Positions 56,106-64,000 of a DNA stretch of 64,000 nt are shown piece by piece (position 1 is the first letter of the stretch; each line of letters opens with the position of its first letter). Source of the stretch: Embleya scabrispora (GTDB lineage: Bacteria > Actinomycetota > Actinomycetes > Streptomycetales > Streptomycetaceae); the NCBI RefSeq assembly GCF_002024165.1, contig NZ_MWQN01000001.1, forward strand, positions 1,860,001 to 1,924,000, in the 5' to 3' direction. The notes under the pieces are model-generated. The model was not told the origin of the DNA. It searched no databases and saw only the letters and a list, made by a program, of their open reading frames with translations. A program made the translations under genes and the position numbers.

Positions 56106-57692
56106 TTGTCTGCACGACGCACGACCGCACGTCGCACTGCTCTGGTCTCGATGACGCTGGCTCTCGGCATCACGGCCACCGCGTGTGGCGGTTCGGACGA
56201 CTCGAAGTCCTCGGGCGGCAATCAGTCCGCGGTCCAGGGCGAGGCCAAGTCCGGCGGCAGCATGACCATGCTGGCCGTCCAGGACTCCGCCTCGCTCGAC
56301 CCGTTCAAGGCCTCCTCGGTCGCGGTGGCGGACGAGCCGCGCCTGGCGGCGCTGTACGACCCGCTGTTCTACATAGACAAGGACAACTCGGTCAAGCCGC
56401 ACCTGGGCGAGGCGCTGACCACCTCGGACAACGGCAAGACGTGGCTGCTGAAGCTCCGTCCCGGAGTCGTGTTCTCCGACGGAACGCCGCTGAACGCCGA
56501 GGCGATCAAGGTCAACTGGGACATGCACGCCCGGGCCGACGTGCAGTCGCTGCACCGCCAGATCGCCGCCGGGCTGACCACCAAGGTGGTCGACCCGACC
56601 ACCGTCGAGATCACCCCGCTCGGCATGCCCAACGCCAACCTCGACCGGGCGATCGCGATCGACCTGACCTACATCGCCTCGCCCGCCTCGCTGGCCAAGG
56701 GTCCGGACGAATACCGTAACCGGCCCGTGGGCGCGGGCCCGTTCAAGCTGGAGAGCTGGACGCGCGGCAGCCAGCAGGTCTTCGTCAAGAACGACAAGTA
56801 CTGGCAGAAGGACAAGGGTCTGCCCAAGCTGGACAAGCTGACCATCAAGAACGTGCCGGACATCAAGCAGCAGTACAGCACCGTCACCAGCGGTGGCGCC
56901 GACGTGTTCGTCAGCTCCGACAACGCCACCATCGCGCAGGCGGAGAAGGAGATCGGCGTCGTCCAGCGCACGGTCGACGGCGGCCAGATGATCCAGTTCA
57001 ACATGACCCGGCCGCCGTTCGACGACCTGCGGGCGCGCCAGGCGATCACGCTGGCCCTGGACCCGGCGGGCATCCCCAAGACGCTCGCCAACGGCTACGT
57101 GCCGGCGAAGGGCTTCTTCGCCCAGAAGTCGCCGTTCTACGACCCGGCCGCCGTGCAGGCCGCACCGGACAAGGCCAAGGCCAAGCAGCTCTTCGACGAA
57201 CTGGAGCGGGAGGGCAAGAAGGTCGAGTTCACCTACCTGCTGCCGCAGAACCCGTCGTCGGTCAAGGTCGCCGAGTGGATGCAGGCCCAGCTGGCCGACT
57301 ACAAGAACGTGTCGATGAAGCTGGAGTCGCTGGAGATCGGCGCGTACGTCGAGAAGTACGCGTTCCGCAAGGACTTCCAGGCGATGCTCTTCCAGCAGTG
57401 GCTGGCCGACCCCGAACCGGTGACCTTCAACAACTGGTTCTCCAAGAGCCCGACCAACTTCGTCGGCTGGAAGAGTGACGCGGTCGACGCCGCGCTGCTG
57501 GCCGGCCGCAACTCCACCGACCCGGCGGTGCGCAAGAAGGCCGCCTCGGACCTGAGCAAGGCGATGGTCGCCGACCTGCCGGCGTGGACCTACGCGGAGT
57601 CCTCGATCGCGGCGGTCTCCAACAAGAAGGTCACCGGCGTCGTGCAGTTCAACACCGGCGTCTTCTTCATGGACCGGATCGGATTCAAGTAG
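56106..57692 (+). CDS. ABC transporter substrate-binding lipoprotein, family 5 (copy 5 of 5)
   Basis: Paralogue of 528 residues: short Arg-rich start, hydrophobic segment, lipobox ITATAC (Cys27). Blocks GGSMTMLAVQDSASLDPF, LAALYDPLFYIDKDNSVKPHLGEAL, FSDGTPLNAEAIKVNWDMH. The probable start is TTG at 56106, because GGAGG lies about 11 bases upstream and the signal peptide then has normal length; a GTG at 56094 overlaps that site. Starts further upstream would bury the signal peptide behind about 45 residues. Confidence 0.9.
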   Translation: MSARRTTARRTALVSMTLALGITATACGGSDDSKSSGGNQSAVQGEAKSGGSMTMLAVQDSASLDPFKASSVAVADEPRLAALYDPLFYIDKDNSVKPHLGEALTTSDNGKTWLLKLRPGVVFSDGTPLNAEAIKVNWDMHARADVQSLHRQIAAGLTTKVVDPTTVEITPLGMPNANLDRAIAIDLTYIASPASLAKGPDEYRNRPVGAGPFKLESWTRGSQQVFVKNDKYWQKDKGLPKLDKLTIKNVPDIKQQYSTVTSGGADVFVSSDNATIAQAEKEIGVVQRTVDGGQMIQFNMTRPPFDDLRARQAITLALDPAGIPKTLANGYVPAKGFFAQKSPFYDPAAVQAAPDKAKAKQLFDELEREGKKVEFTYLLPQNPSSVKVAEWMQAQLADYKNVSMKLESLEIGAYVEKYAFRKDFQAMLFQQWLADPEPVTFNNWFSKSPTNFVGWKSDAVDAALLAGRNSTDPAVRKKAASDLSKAMVADLPAWTYAESSIAAVSNKKVTGVVQFNTGVFFMDRIGFK

Positions 57693-57706
57693 TCGCACGA
57701 CCCTCG

Positions 57707-57749
57707 CGCGCGCCGGCCCCTTCCGTTCCCCGGGAGGGGCCGACGCGCG
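57707..57749. terminator. bidirectional terminator between copy 5 and the NsdA-like gene
   Basis: An 18-base arm CGCGCGCCGGCCCCTTCC pairs with GGGAGGGGCCGACGCGCG with only wobble or single mismatches, 14 bp after the copy 5 stop and next to the stop of the convergent gene. Confidence 0.85.
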
Positions 57750-59255
57750 TCACGCGGTGGGAAACGGCGCCTCGGGCAGCTCGCGCGCCACCCGGGCGGC
57801 CAGCGCGCGCACCGCCGCGTCCGCCGGGAAGGCGCCCACCAGTGCCTCGACGGTGCGCCGCAACCGCACGATCAGCCGTTCCGAGCGCACCCGGAAGGCG
57901 ATCTCCAGGGCCGCCGCGGCCTGTTCCACCGCGGCCCGCGGGTTCCGCTCGATCAGGAACACGGTGGCCAGCCCCACCCGGGCGAGCGCCAGGCTGCGCA
58001 CGTACTCACCGGTGTCCAGGAGCAGCCGCACCGCCTCGCCCAGCCGCTCCTTCGCCGGGGCCACGAACTCCGGCCTGGTGTAGGCGAGATCGCGGAACGC
58101 GTGACCGCTCTCGGCGAGCATTTCGGCCCGGTCGAAGTAGCGGATCCAGTCCGGCTCGAACTCCGCCCGGGTGTCGGCCAGCGCCTGTTCAGCCAGCCCC
58201 AGCGCGCGCCGACATCGGTCCGCGTCGCCGAGCGCGGCATACGCCCGGCCCTCCAGCGTGGACAACATCGCCTGGAGCGCGGTACTGCCCGTGTCCCGAC
58301 TGCCGTACTGCGCCAGATGGATCAACTCCAGCGCGTCCTCGGACAGTTCGTAGTGGATCATCTGCCGCGACATCACCCCGAGCACATTGGCCCCGAACGG
58401 CGCGTCGTCGCACTCCTTCGCGGCGTGCAGCGCGAGCACCATGTACTTCTGCGCGCCCGGCTGGAGACCGGTGTCGTAGGACATCCACCCGGCCAGCAGC
58501 GCGAGTTCGGCGGTCAGCCCGAGCAGCCGGGCGCGCACGGCGGGCGGATGCTCGTCGCGCAGCAGGTCGGTGAGCCCGTTGAGCTGCCCGATCACCGCCT
58601 TGCGCCGCAGTCCGCCGCCGCCCTGCATGTCCCACCGCCGAAACAGCCGGACCGTCTCGTCCAGATGCCCGGTCGCACCCGCCGGCAGCCGCGCGAAGCG
58701 CCTCGGCCGCGCTCCCGGGACGCCCCCCGGGCGACTCGGGGCCACCGCGGGGGGCGATACCGGCAGCGGCGCCGACCAGCGCTGCAGCGGCTCGACCAGG
58801 TCCCGGCCCGCGGCCAGCCGCAGCGCGGGGCCGACGAACTCCTGGCGGCCGAGCAGCAGATCACCGCGCGTGTACTCGCCGAGGATGTCCACCACCGTCT
58901 CGAAGGTCCACGGCAGGTCCACGCCGAAGTCGCCGTGCGGCTCGTCCGGCTCGCGCAGCCCGAGTTCGTCGATGCTGACCACCCGCCCGAACCGCCGGGT
59001 GAACAGCTCCGCCAGGATCTGCGGTATCGGCTCGCGCGGCTGCTCACCGTCCAGCCAGCGGCGCACCCGCGAGGTGTCGGTGCTGACGTGCGGGGCGGAC
59101 ATCGCCCTCGCGTGGCGGTTCACCTGGCGCGCCAGTTCGCCCTTCGACCAGCCGCTGCGCGCGAACCAGGCCGAGAGCCGATCGTTGGGCTGCCGCCCGC
59201 CGTCCGGCTCGGGTTCGTCGGCGCACCCGCCGTCCCGCGCTCGCGTCGTCGCCAC
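57750..59255 (-). CDS. nsdA: NsdA-like regulator with TPR-type repeats
   Basis: Cytoplasmic regulator of 501 residues. The first ~110 residues look like an XRE-type DNA-binding domain (LSAWFARSGWSKGELARQVNRHARAM, VRRWLDGEQPREPIPQILAELF). The rest is helical and repeat-like, ending in ALEIAFRVRSERLIVRLRRTVEAL. In S. coelicolor the homologous NsdA restrains sporulation and antibiotic production and lies next to the amtB gene; here it is separated from amtB by the 14-kb peptide importer region. Start GTG at 59255. The name rests on overall similarity and synteny. Confidence 0.82.
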   Translation of the reverse strand: MATTRARDGGCADEPEPDGGRQPNDRLSAWFARSGWSKGELARQVNRHARAMSAPHVSTDTSRVRRWLDGEQPREPIPQILAELFTRRFGRVVSIDELGLREPDEPHGDFGVDLPWTFETVVDILGEYTRGDLLLGRQEFVGPALRLAAGRDLVEPLQRWSAPLPVSPPAVAPSRPGGVPGARPRRFARLPAGATGHLDETVRLFRRWDMQGGGGLRRKAVIGQLNGLTDLLRDEHPPAVRARLLGLTAELALLAGWMSYDTGLQPGAQKYMVLALHAAKECDDAPFGANVLGVMSRQMIHYELSEDALELIHLAQYGSRDTGSTALQAMLSTLEGRAYAALGDADRCRRALGLAEQALADTRAEFEPDWIRYFDRAEMLAESGHAFRDLAYTRPEFVAPAKERLGEAVRLLLDTGEYVRSLALARVGLATVFLIERNPRAAVEQAAAALEIAFRVRSERLIVRLRRTVEALVGAFPADAAVRALAARVARELPEAPFPTA

Positions 59256-59546
59256 CGCATCGCCCCCATGCCCTCAGCGGTCCGGCCGGTCAGGCGTCGG
59301 GCCCCGATGGGAAACCGTACGCGCAGGCCCGTTCGCCGAACGTATTCCGACTCGCGCGCAGGTGTCGATCGATACCGCAAACGCCACGCTTCGCCACCCC
59401 GCGCGCCCGGGACGCGCTACGGGGGAGGCCGCGTTTGACTGATCGGCGACGCGGTGTCACCGACGGCTGCCCGTGCCGCCGTTCATATCGCGCGGACACC
59501 AGGCTCGTCGAGGTGACCTGATGCGATCACAGCGTAACCAAAAGTA

Positions 59547-60236
59547 ATGAGTGCCGTTGGGGAGGACATGGACATCATGCTCGGAACGCGCCGGCGCACG
59601 CGGGCCGCACTGTGGCAGGCGGTGGCCGAGTTCGCGGAGGAACGCGGCTGGCCGGTGGCCCAGGGCGCGCATCTGGTCCGCGACGGACGCGGCATCCACT
59701 GTTCGTGCGGCCGCCGTACATGTGCCGCGCCGGGCATGCACCCGGCCGACCCGCGCTGGTCCGAACGGGCGACCGCGTCGCCGGCGGCGGTGCGCTACCT
59801 GTGGTCGCAGTGGCCGGACAGCACGGTGGTGGTCCCCACGGGTCGGGTCTTCGACGCGATCAGCGTGCCGCGCGGGGCGGGCGCGCGGGCGCTGGTGCGC
59901 CTGGAACGCATGGGCACCCCGCTGGGCCCGGTCCTGGCCACCCCGACCGGCCGGCTGGCCTTCCTGGTCGCCCCCGGAGCCGCCGCCGAACTCCCGCACC
60001 TGCTCTACCAAATGGGCTGGGACGACGCCGACCTGGACCTACGCTGCCACGGCACGGGCGACTACGTCTTCGCCCCACCGTCCCCCATGGGCATGCTGGG
60101 CCCGGTCGAATGGATCCGCCCCCCGGCCTCCGGCACCTCCACACTCCCCGAGGCCCGCCTCCTCCTGGGCACCCTGGCCTACACGTGCCACCGCCAGGAG
60201 TCCCCCACAGGCCGAGGCCTATGGCTGGCCTCCTGA
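59547..60236 (+). CDS. bifunctional DNA primase/polymerase-like protein
   Basis: 229-residue protein of the prim-pol-like family common in streptomycetes beside nsdA and ftsY. A cysteine-rich patch CSCGRRTCAAPGMHPADPRW, the segment LWSQWPDSTVVVPTGRVFDAISVP, and LPHLLYQMGWDDADLDLRCHGTGDYVFAPP are family-typical. The catalytic acidic residues of true prim-pol enzymes are not obvious, so a non-replicative role is likely. The start is uncertain: ATG 59547 (taken), 59568 or 59577; GGGGAGG at 59559 favours the last of these. Confidence 0.8.
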   Translation: MSAVGEDMDIMLGTRRRTRAALWQAVAEFAEERGWPVAQGAHLVRDGRGIHCSCGRRTCAAPGMHPADPRWSERATASPAAVRYLWSQWPDSTVVVPTGRVFDAISVPRGAGARALVRLERMGTPLGPVLATPTGRLAFLVAPGAAAELPHLLYQMGWDDADLDLRCHGTGDYVFAPPSPMGMLGPVEWIRPPASGTSTLPEARLLLGTLAYTCHRQESPTGRGLWLAS

Positions 60237-60243
60237 CGAGCCC

Positions 60244-60634
60244 GTCCTCGAACGCCGGACGGGCTGAGTGTCCCTACCGAGGTTTGCGCTTTTCGGCAGC
60301 GTGGGTGCCGGTGCGGGGTTGGTCCGGGTCGTGGGGTGAGCCGCCGTCGCCGGCGTGCGGGGCTCGTCTCGTGTGGCTGATTTCTCGGCGGGGCGTGGTT
60401 GTTGGTCGGCGCCGGGAAACCAGCCACACGAGCCCCGAACGCCGGTAGCGACCCACCTCACGACCCGGACCAACCCCGCACCGGCACCCACGCGACCGCC
60501 CACAGAAACCCCAGTAAGCGCCGGGCCGGCGGATTTCAGCCCGTCCGGCGTTTGAGGACGCTCGCCGCAGGCGCTACGGGCCGCAGATCGGTTACCGAAC
60601 GCAACCAAATTCAGCCCGTCCGGCGTTTGAGGAC
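60244..60634. repeat. large palindromic element with copies of a dispersed 24-mer at its ends
   Basis: A 24-base motif (TCAGCCCGTCCGGCGTTTGA plus GGAC) is present inverted at 60244-60267 and direct at 60536-60559 and 60611-60634. Between the first two lies a long near-palindrome: 60300-60380 pairs with 60421-60493, including GCCGGTGCGGGGTTGGTCCG with CGGACCAACCCCGCACCGGC. The centre is about 40 bases. No gene is present; frames across it are artefacts. It resembles MITE-like or BIME-like intergenic elements of streptomycetes. The rest of the 450-bp gap to ftsY (60635-60685) is featureless. Confidence 0.85.
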
Positions 60635-60685
60635 AACCCGAGCTGCGGACGACCGCCGGACGCAGCTCGAGCAGTCCCGTGCGTT

Positions 60686-61870
60686 CTACTCGCCGATCAG
60701 CGCGTCCACGAACGCCGACGGCTCGAACGGCGCCAGATCGTCCGGCCCCTCCCCGAGCCCGATCAACTTCACCGGCACGCCCAACTCCCGCTGCACCGAA
60801 ACCACGATGCCCCCCTTGGCGGTCCCGTCCAGCTTCGTGAGCACGATGCCGGTGATGTCCACCACCTCCGCGAACACCCGAGCCTGGACCAGCCCGTTCT
60901 GCCCGGTCGTGGCATCCAGCACGAGCAGCACCTCGTCCACCGGCCCGTGCTTCTCCACCACCCGCTTGACCTTGCCCAGCTCGTCCATCAGCCCGGTCTT
61001 GGTGTGCAGCCGCCCGGCGGTGTCCACGAGCACCGTGTCCACACCCTCGGCGATGCCCTCCTTGACCGCGTCGAACGCGACGCTGGCCGGGTCCCCGGCC
61101 TCCGGCCCCCGCACGGTACGGGCGCCCACCCGCTCGCCCCACGTCTGCAACTGGTCGGCCGCCGCGGCCCGGAACGTATCGGCCGCGCCCAGCACCACGC
61201 TGCGCCCGTCGGCCACCAGCACCCGAGCCAGCTTGCCCGTCGTGGTGGTCTTGCCGGTCCCGTTGACGCCCACCACCAGCACCACGGCCGGCCGGTCGCC
61301 CGCCTCTCCCCCGGTGTGCCGGGCGGTCTTCAGCGTACGGTCCAGGTCCGGCCCGACCAGCGTGAGCAGCTCCTCGTGCAGCAGCGCCCGCAGATCGGCC
61401 GGCGTCCGCGTACCGAGCACCTTCACCCGCGTGCGGAGCCGATCCACCAGCTCCTGCGTGGACGCGACGCCGACGTCGGCGGTCAGCAGGGTGTCCTCGA
61501 TCTCCTCCCAGGTGTCCTCGTCCAGGTGCTCGCGCGCGAGCAGGGCCAACAGCCCCTTGCCCAACGAGGTCTGCGAACGGGCCAGCCGGGCCCGCAGCCG
61601 GACCAGCCGACCCGCCGTGGGGTCGGGAATCTCCAGCGGCGCCGGTTCCGGCTCGGCCGGCACCACCACCGTGGTCTCCGGCAGGTCGACCGTGTCGACG
61701 CTGCGCCGCGGCGCCTCGACACTCGGCGCGGCCTCGTCACCGACACCCGGCTCGGCCGGCGTGCGCGGCGGCGCCGGCGGGAGGCCCTTGCGGCGCGAGC
61801 CGACCACGAACCAGCCGGCGGCGCCGAGGACGACAAGGGCAATGACGACGATCAGGATCACAGTCTCCAT
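60686..61870 (-). CDS. ftsY: signal recognition particle receptor FtsY
   Basis: Membrane-associated SRP receptor GTPase, 394 residues. It has an N-terminal transmembrane helix (residues 4-24), an acidic, proline-rich linker, then the NG domain with GVNGTGKTTTTGKLARVL, DTAGRLHTKTGLMDEL and LTKLDGTAKGG. The ATG at 61870 has TGGAGG five bases upstream. Works with Ffh, encoded at 37861. Its neighbour in this group is normally smc, here separated by a luciferase-like gene. Confidence 0.97.
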   Translation of the reverse strand: METVILIVVIALVVLGAAGWFVVGSRRKGLPPAPPRTPAEPGVGDEAAPSVEAPRRSVDTVDLPETTVVVPAEPEPAPLEIPDPTAGRLVRLRARLARSQTSLGKGLLALLAREHLDEDTWEEIEDTLLTADVGVASTQELVDRLRTRVKVLGTRTPADLRALLHEELLTLVGPDLDRTLKTARHTGGEAGDRPAVVLVVGVNGTGKTTTTGKLARVLVADGRSVVLGAADTFRAAAADQLQTWGERVGARTVRGPEAGDPASVAFDAVKEGIAEGVDTVLVDTAGRLHTKTGLMDELGKVKRVVEKHGPVDEVLLVLDATTGQNGLVQARVFAEVVDITGIVLTKLDGTAKGGIVVSVQRELGVPVKLIGLGEGPDDLAPFEPSAFVDALIGE

Positions 61871-61973
61871 AGGACCTCCAGTCTCCCAGACCACCCGGCG
61901 GCGAACCGCGACCGGCCGCCTCCGGCGGGTCCTCGCCCCGCACACGGTGCGATCACCCGAAGACCGTTGAATC

Positions 61974-61988
61974 CTGACACTGCGTCAG
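61974..61988. promoter_or_regulatory. dyad operator CTGAC-N5-GTCAG upstream of the second LLM gene
   Basis: Perfect arms with a 5-bp spacer, right flank ATAGC. It is 84 bp before the start codon of the LLM oxidoreductase and about 100 bp before the divergent ftsY. Same motif as at 11826 and 43962. Confidence 0.65.
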
Positions 61989-62071
61989 ATAGCTTGCCGA
62001 TGCCAAGCACCGTCCGGCCGACGACACGTGTCCGAGACGGCTCGGCTCGACCCGGAAGGTGTTCACGGTCC

Positions 62072-63064
62072 ATGGCTGTCACGAATCTGCGGTTCAACCA
62101 GGTCCTCCCCGGTCTCGACCGGCAGGAGATGTCCGCCCGCTACCGGGCCACCGTCGAGATGGCGGCCTTCGCGGACAAGAACGGGTTCGACATGATCAGC
62201 CTGGAGGAGCACCACGGCGCGGACAACGCCTGGAGCCCGTCACCGCTGAGCACCGCGGGAGCGATATTCGGCGCCACCGAGCGCATCGGCGTGATCGTCT
62301 GCGCGCTGCTCGCCCCGCTCTACGACCCGATCCGGCTCGCCGAGGACATCGCCGTCCTGGACAACATCAGCGGCGGCCGGCTCTCCCTGGTCGCGGGCAT
62401 CGGCTACCGGCCCGAGGAGTACGCGGCGCTCGGCAAGGAGTGGAAGCGGCGCGGGAAGATCCAGGACGAGGTCCTGGAGACCCTGCTCAAGGCCTGGACC
62501 GGCGAGCCGTTCGAATACCGCGGCACCACCGTACGGGTCACCCCGAAGCCGTTCACCGACCCGCACCCGATGGTCATGGTCGGCGGCACCGCGAAGGCCT
62601 CCGTGCGCCGCGCGGTCCGGCTGCGCCTGCCGTTCTACGCGGCGGCGCCGATCCCGGAGCTGGAGCGGTACTACTACGAACTCGCCGCGGAGGAGGGCTT
62701 CGAGGGCGGCTTCGCGATCCTGCCGCCGGTGAAGACCCGGATGATCTTCTGCACCGAGGACCCGGACAAGGCGTGGGCCGAGTACGGCGAATACTTCCTG
62801 CACGAGGCCACCACCTACGCCGGCTGGCAGACTCCCGACATAGCCTCCGTCGTCGAGTCGTCGGCCACCACCGTGGCGGCGCTGCGCGAGGAGGGCATCT
62901 ACTGCTGCCTCACCCCCGACGAGTGTGTCGAGATCGGGCAGGTCGGCGGCCTCACCGACGCGCTGATCCTGCACCCGCTGGTCGGCGGCCTGCCGATCGA
63001 CGCGGGCTGGGCCAGCCTGCAGTTGTTCAACGACAAGGTCATGCCGCGCAACGTCCCGGCGTAA
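62072..63064 (+). CDS. LLM-class (luciferase-like) flavin- or F420-dependent oxidoreductase
   Basis: 330-residue TIM-barrel monooxygenase/reductase. Family segments: RFNQVLPGLDRQEMSARYRA, FDMISLEEHHGADNAWSP, PLYDPIRLAEDIAVLDNISGGRLSLVAGIGYRPEEYAALG and MVMVGGTAKASVRRAVRLRLPFY. The cofactor (FMNH2 or F420) cannot be decided. GGAAGGTG lies 11 bases before the ATG. It sits between ftsY and smc, where streptomycetes usually have no such gene as far as I recall, so it is probably an insertion. The dyad upstream suggests control with the peptide importer and with the LLM gene at 10772. Confidence 0.9.
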   Translation: MAVTNLRFNQVLPGLDRQEMSARYRATVEMAAFADKNGFDMISLEEHHGADNAWSPSPLSTAGAIFGATERIGVIVCALLAPLYDPIRLAEDIAVLDNISGGRLSLVAGIGYRPEEYAALGKEWKRRGKIQDEVLETLLKAWTGEPFEYRGTTVRVTPKPFTDPHPMVMVGGTAKASVRRAVRLRLPFYAAAPIPELERYYYELAAEEGFEGGFAILPPVKTRMIFCTEDPDKAWAEYGEYFLHEATTYAGWQTPDIASVVESSATTVAALREEGIYCCLTPDECVEIGQVGGLTDALILHPLVGGLPIDAGWASLQLFNDKVMPRNVPA

Positions 63065-63072
63065 CACCCGTA

Positions 63073-63109
63073 CCGAGCGCCGCGCCCCCGCCCGGGGCGC
63101 GGCGCTCGG
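63073..63109. terminator. bidirectional terminator between the LLM gene and smc
   Basis: A perfect 16-bp stem CCGAGCGCCGCGCCCC with GGGGCGCGGCGCTCGG and a 5-base loop, 8 bp after the LLM stop and 7 bp beyond the convergent smc stop. Confidence 0.92.
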
Positions 63110-63116
63110 GCATGTC

Positions 63117-64000
63117 TCAGCGCGCCGCCCCGCTCATCGGCTCGGCGTGCTCCGTCGCCTCCCGCCGATCCTCCTGCCGCAACCGCTGGCTGATCACCGT
63201 CGTCACGCCGTCACCACGCATCGAGACGCCGTAGAGCGCGTCGGCGACCTCCATCGTGCGCTTTTGGTGGGTGATCACGATCAGCTGCGAACTCTCCCGC
63301 AGCTCCGCGAAGATCCCGATCAGCCGCTGGAGATTCATGTCGTCCAGCGCCGCCTCGACCTCGTCCATCACATAGAACGGACTGGGCCGGGCCTTGAAGA
63401 TCGCCACGAGCAGGGCCACCGCGGTCAGCGAACGTTCGCCGCCGGACAGCAGCGACAACCGCTTGACCTTCTTGCCCGGCGGCCGGGCCTCGACCTCGAT
63501 GCCCGTGGTCAGCATGTCCTCCGGATCGGTGAGCACCAACCGCCCCTCGCCGCCGGGGAACAGCCGGGCGAACACCCCCACGAACTCCCGCGCGGTGTCG
63601 TGGAAGGCCGCGGTGAAGACCTGCTCGACCCGCTCGTCCACCTCCTTGACCACGGTCATCAGATCGCGGCGGGTCTTCTTCAGATCCTCCAACTGCTCGG
63701 TCAGGAAGTTGTGCCGCTCCTCCAGCGCGGCGAACTCCTCCAACGCCAGCGGATTCACCTTGCCGAGCTGTACATGCGCCTTCTCCGCCGCGCGCAGCCG
63801 CTTCTCCTGCTCGGCCCGGACGTACGGACGCGGCTGCGCCTCGGGCGCGTCCGGGTCGCGCGACTCGCCCTCGGCCGGCAACGACGCGGGCACGAGTCGG
63901 TCCGGGCCGTACTCGGCGACCAGCCCCTCGGCCTCGATCCCGTGCTCCTCCAACGACCGGGCCTCCAACTGCTCGACCCGCAGCCGCTTCTCCGCCCGCA
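63117..64000 (-). CDS. smc: chromosome segregation protein SMC, C-terminal part (cut by window edge)
   Basis: The last ~294 residues of the condensin ATPase. The frame is open to the right edge. Visible parts: end of the second coiled coil ([39 protein letters not shown]), the signature [21 protein letters not shown], Walker [17 protein letters not shown] and the H-like loop [13 protein letters not shown]. The ATP-binding Walker A end lies outside. SMC organises and segregates chromosomes with ScpA/ScpB. Its position beside ftsY is usual in actinobacteria. Confidence 0.96.
   Translation of the reverse strand, partial: RAEKRLRVEQLEARSLEEHGIEAEGLVAEYGPDRLVPASLPAEGESRDPDAPEAQPRPYVRAEQEKRLRAAEKAHVQLGKVNPLALEEFAALEERHNFLTEQLEDLKKTRRDLMTVVKEVDERVEQVFTAAFHDTAREFVGVFARLFPGGEGRLVLTDPEDMLTTGIEVEARPPGKKVKRLSLLSGGERSLTAVALLVAIFKARPSPFYVMDEVEAALDDMNLQRLIGIFAELRESSQLIVITHQKRTMEVADALYGVSMRGDGVTTVISQRLRQEDRREATEHAEPMSGAAR

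Overview
The window is high-GC actinobacterial chromosome, best read as a member of the Streptomycetaceae or a close relative. Evidence: very high third-position GC, many GTG starts, a fasR-fabD-fabH-acpP-fabF operon, a sporulation sigma factor WhiG, an hrdA-type sigma gene next to dnaG and dgt, an NsdA-like regulator, a DUF3145 gene after fabF, and an amt-glnK-glnD operon behind a GlnR box. The content resembles Streptomyces, but long non-coding repeat blocks and a different order of gene blocks (compared from memory with S. coelicolor) suggest another genus of the family. No CRISPR array, rRNA, prophage or insertion sequence with a transposase was seen.

Layout. 1-1839: end of a siderophore/haem-type ABC importer (permease cut by the left edge, then ATPase). 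1840-3096: non-coding, with a tandem duplication, a pair of ~225-bp inverted arms and a G-poor tract. 3097-8175: fasR and the type II fatty acid synthase genes. 8523-14884: DUF3145 protein, SGNH-hydrolase lipoprotein, tRNA(CAT), a luciferase-like oxidoreductase divergent from a SnoaL-like protein, tRNA-Asn, a YtxH-like small protein and an FGGY kinase-like protein. 14926-20375, minus strand: hrdA, dnaG, dgt, whiG. 20350-37760: a remnant of xerC, dprA, a six-copy repeat array, yifB, yraN, DUF2469, NUDIX, three signal peptidases I, rplS, trmD, rimM, khpA, rpsP, then proS on the plus strand and a minus-strand alkylsulfatase/GNAT pair. 37861-43638: ffh, glnD, glnK, amt. 44272-57692: a complete peptide-type ABC importer followed by five paralogous solute-binding lipoproteins in tandem. 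57750-64000: nsdA-like gene, a DNA primase/polymerase-like gene, a large palindromic element, ftsY, a second luciferase-like oxidoreductase and the 3' part of smc.

How it fits together. Most of the window is housekeeping: lipid synthesis with its regulator, replication priming, ribosome maturation and secretion (ffh, ftsY, signal peptidases), and nitrogen sensing. The accessory genes sit at a few places inside this syntenic core. Four copies of a dyad CTGAC-N5-GTCAG (three exact, one with a single mismatch) lie upstream of only accessory genes: the divergent luciferase-like/SnoaL pair, the peptide importer (two copies) and the second luciferase-like gene. This suggests a scattered regulon, probably under a TetR-type repressor encoded outside the window, that couples uptake by a five-receptor importer to flavin- or F420-dependent oxidation. 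That regulon, the five tandem binding proteins, and the repeat blocks at 2078-2646, 22648-23745 and 60244-60634 are the parts most worth following up.
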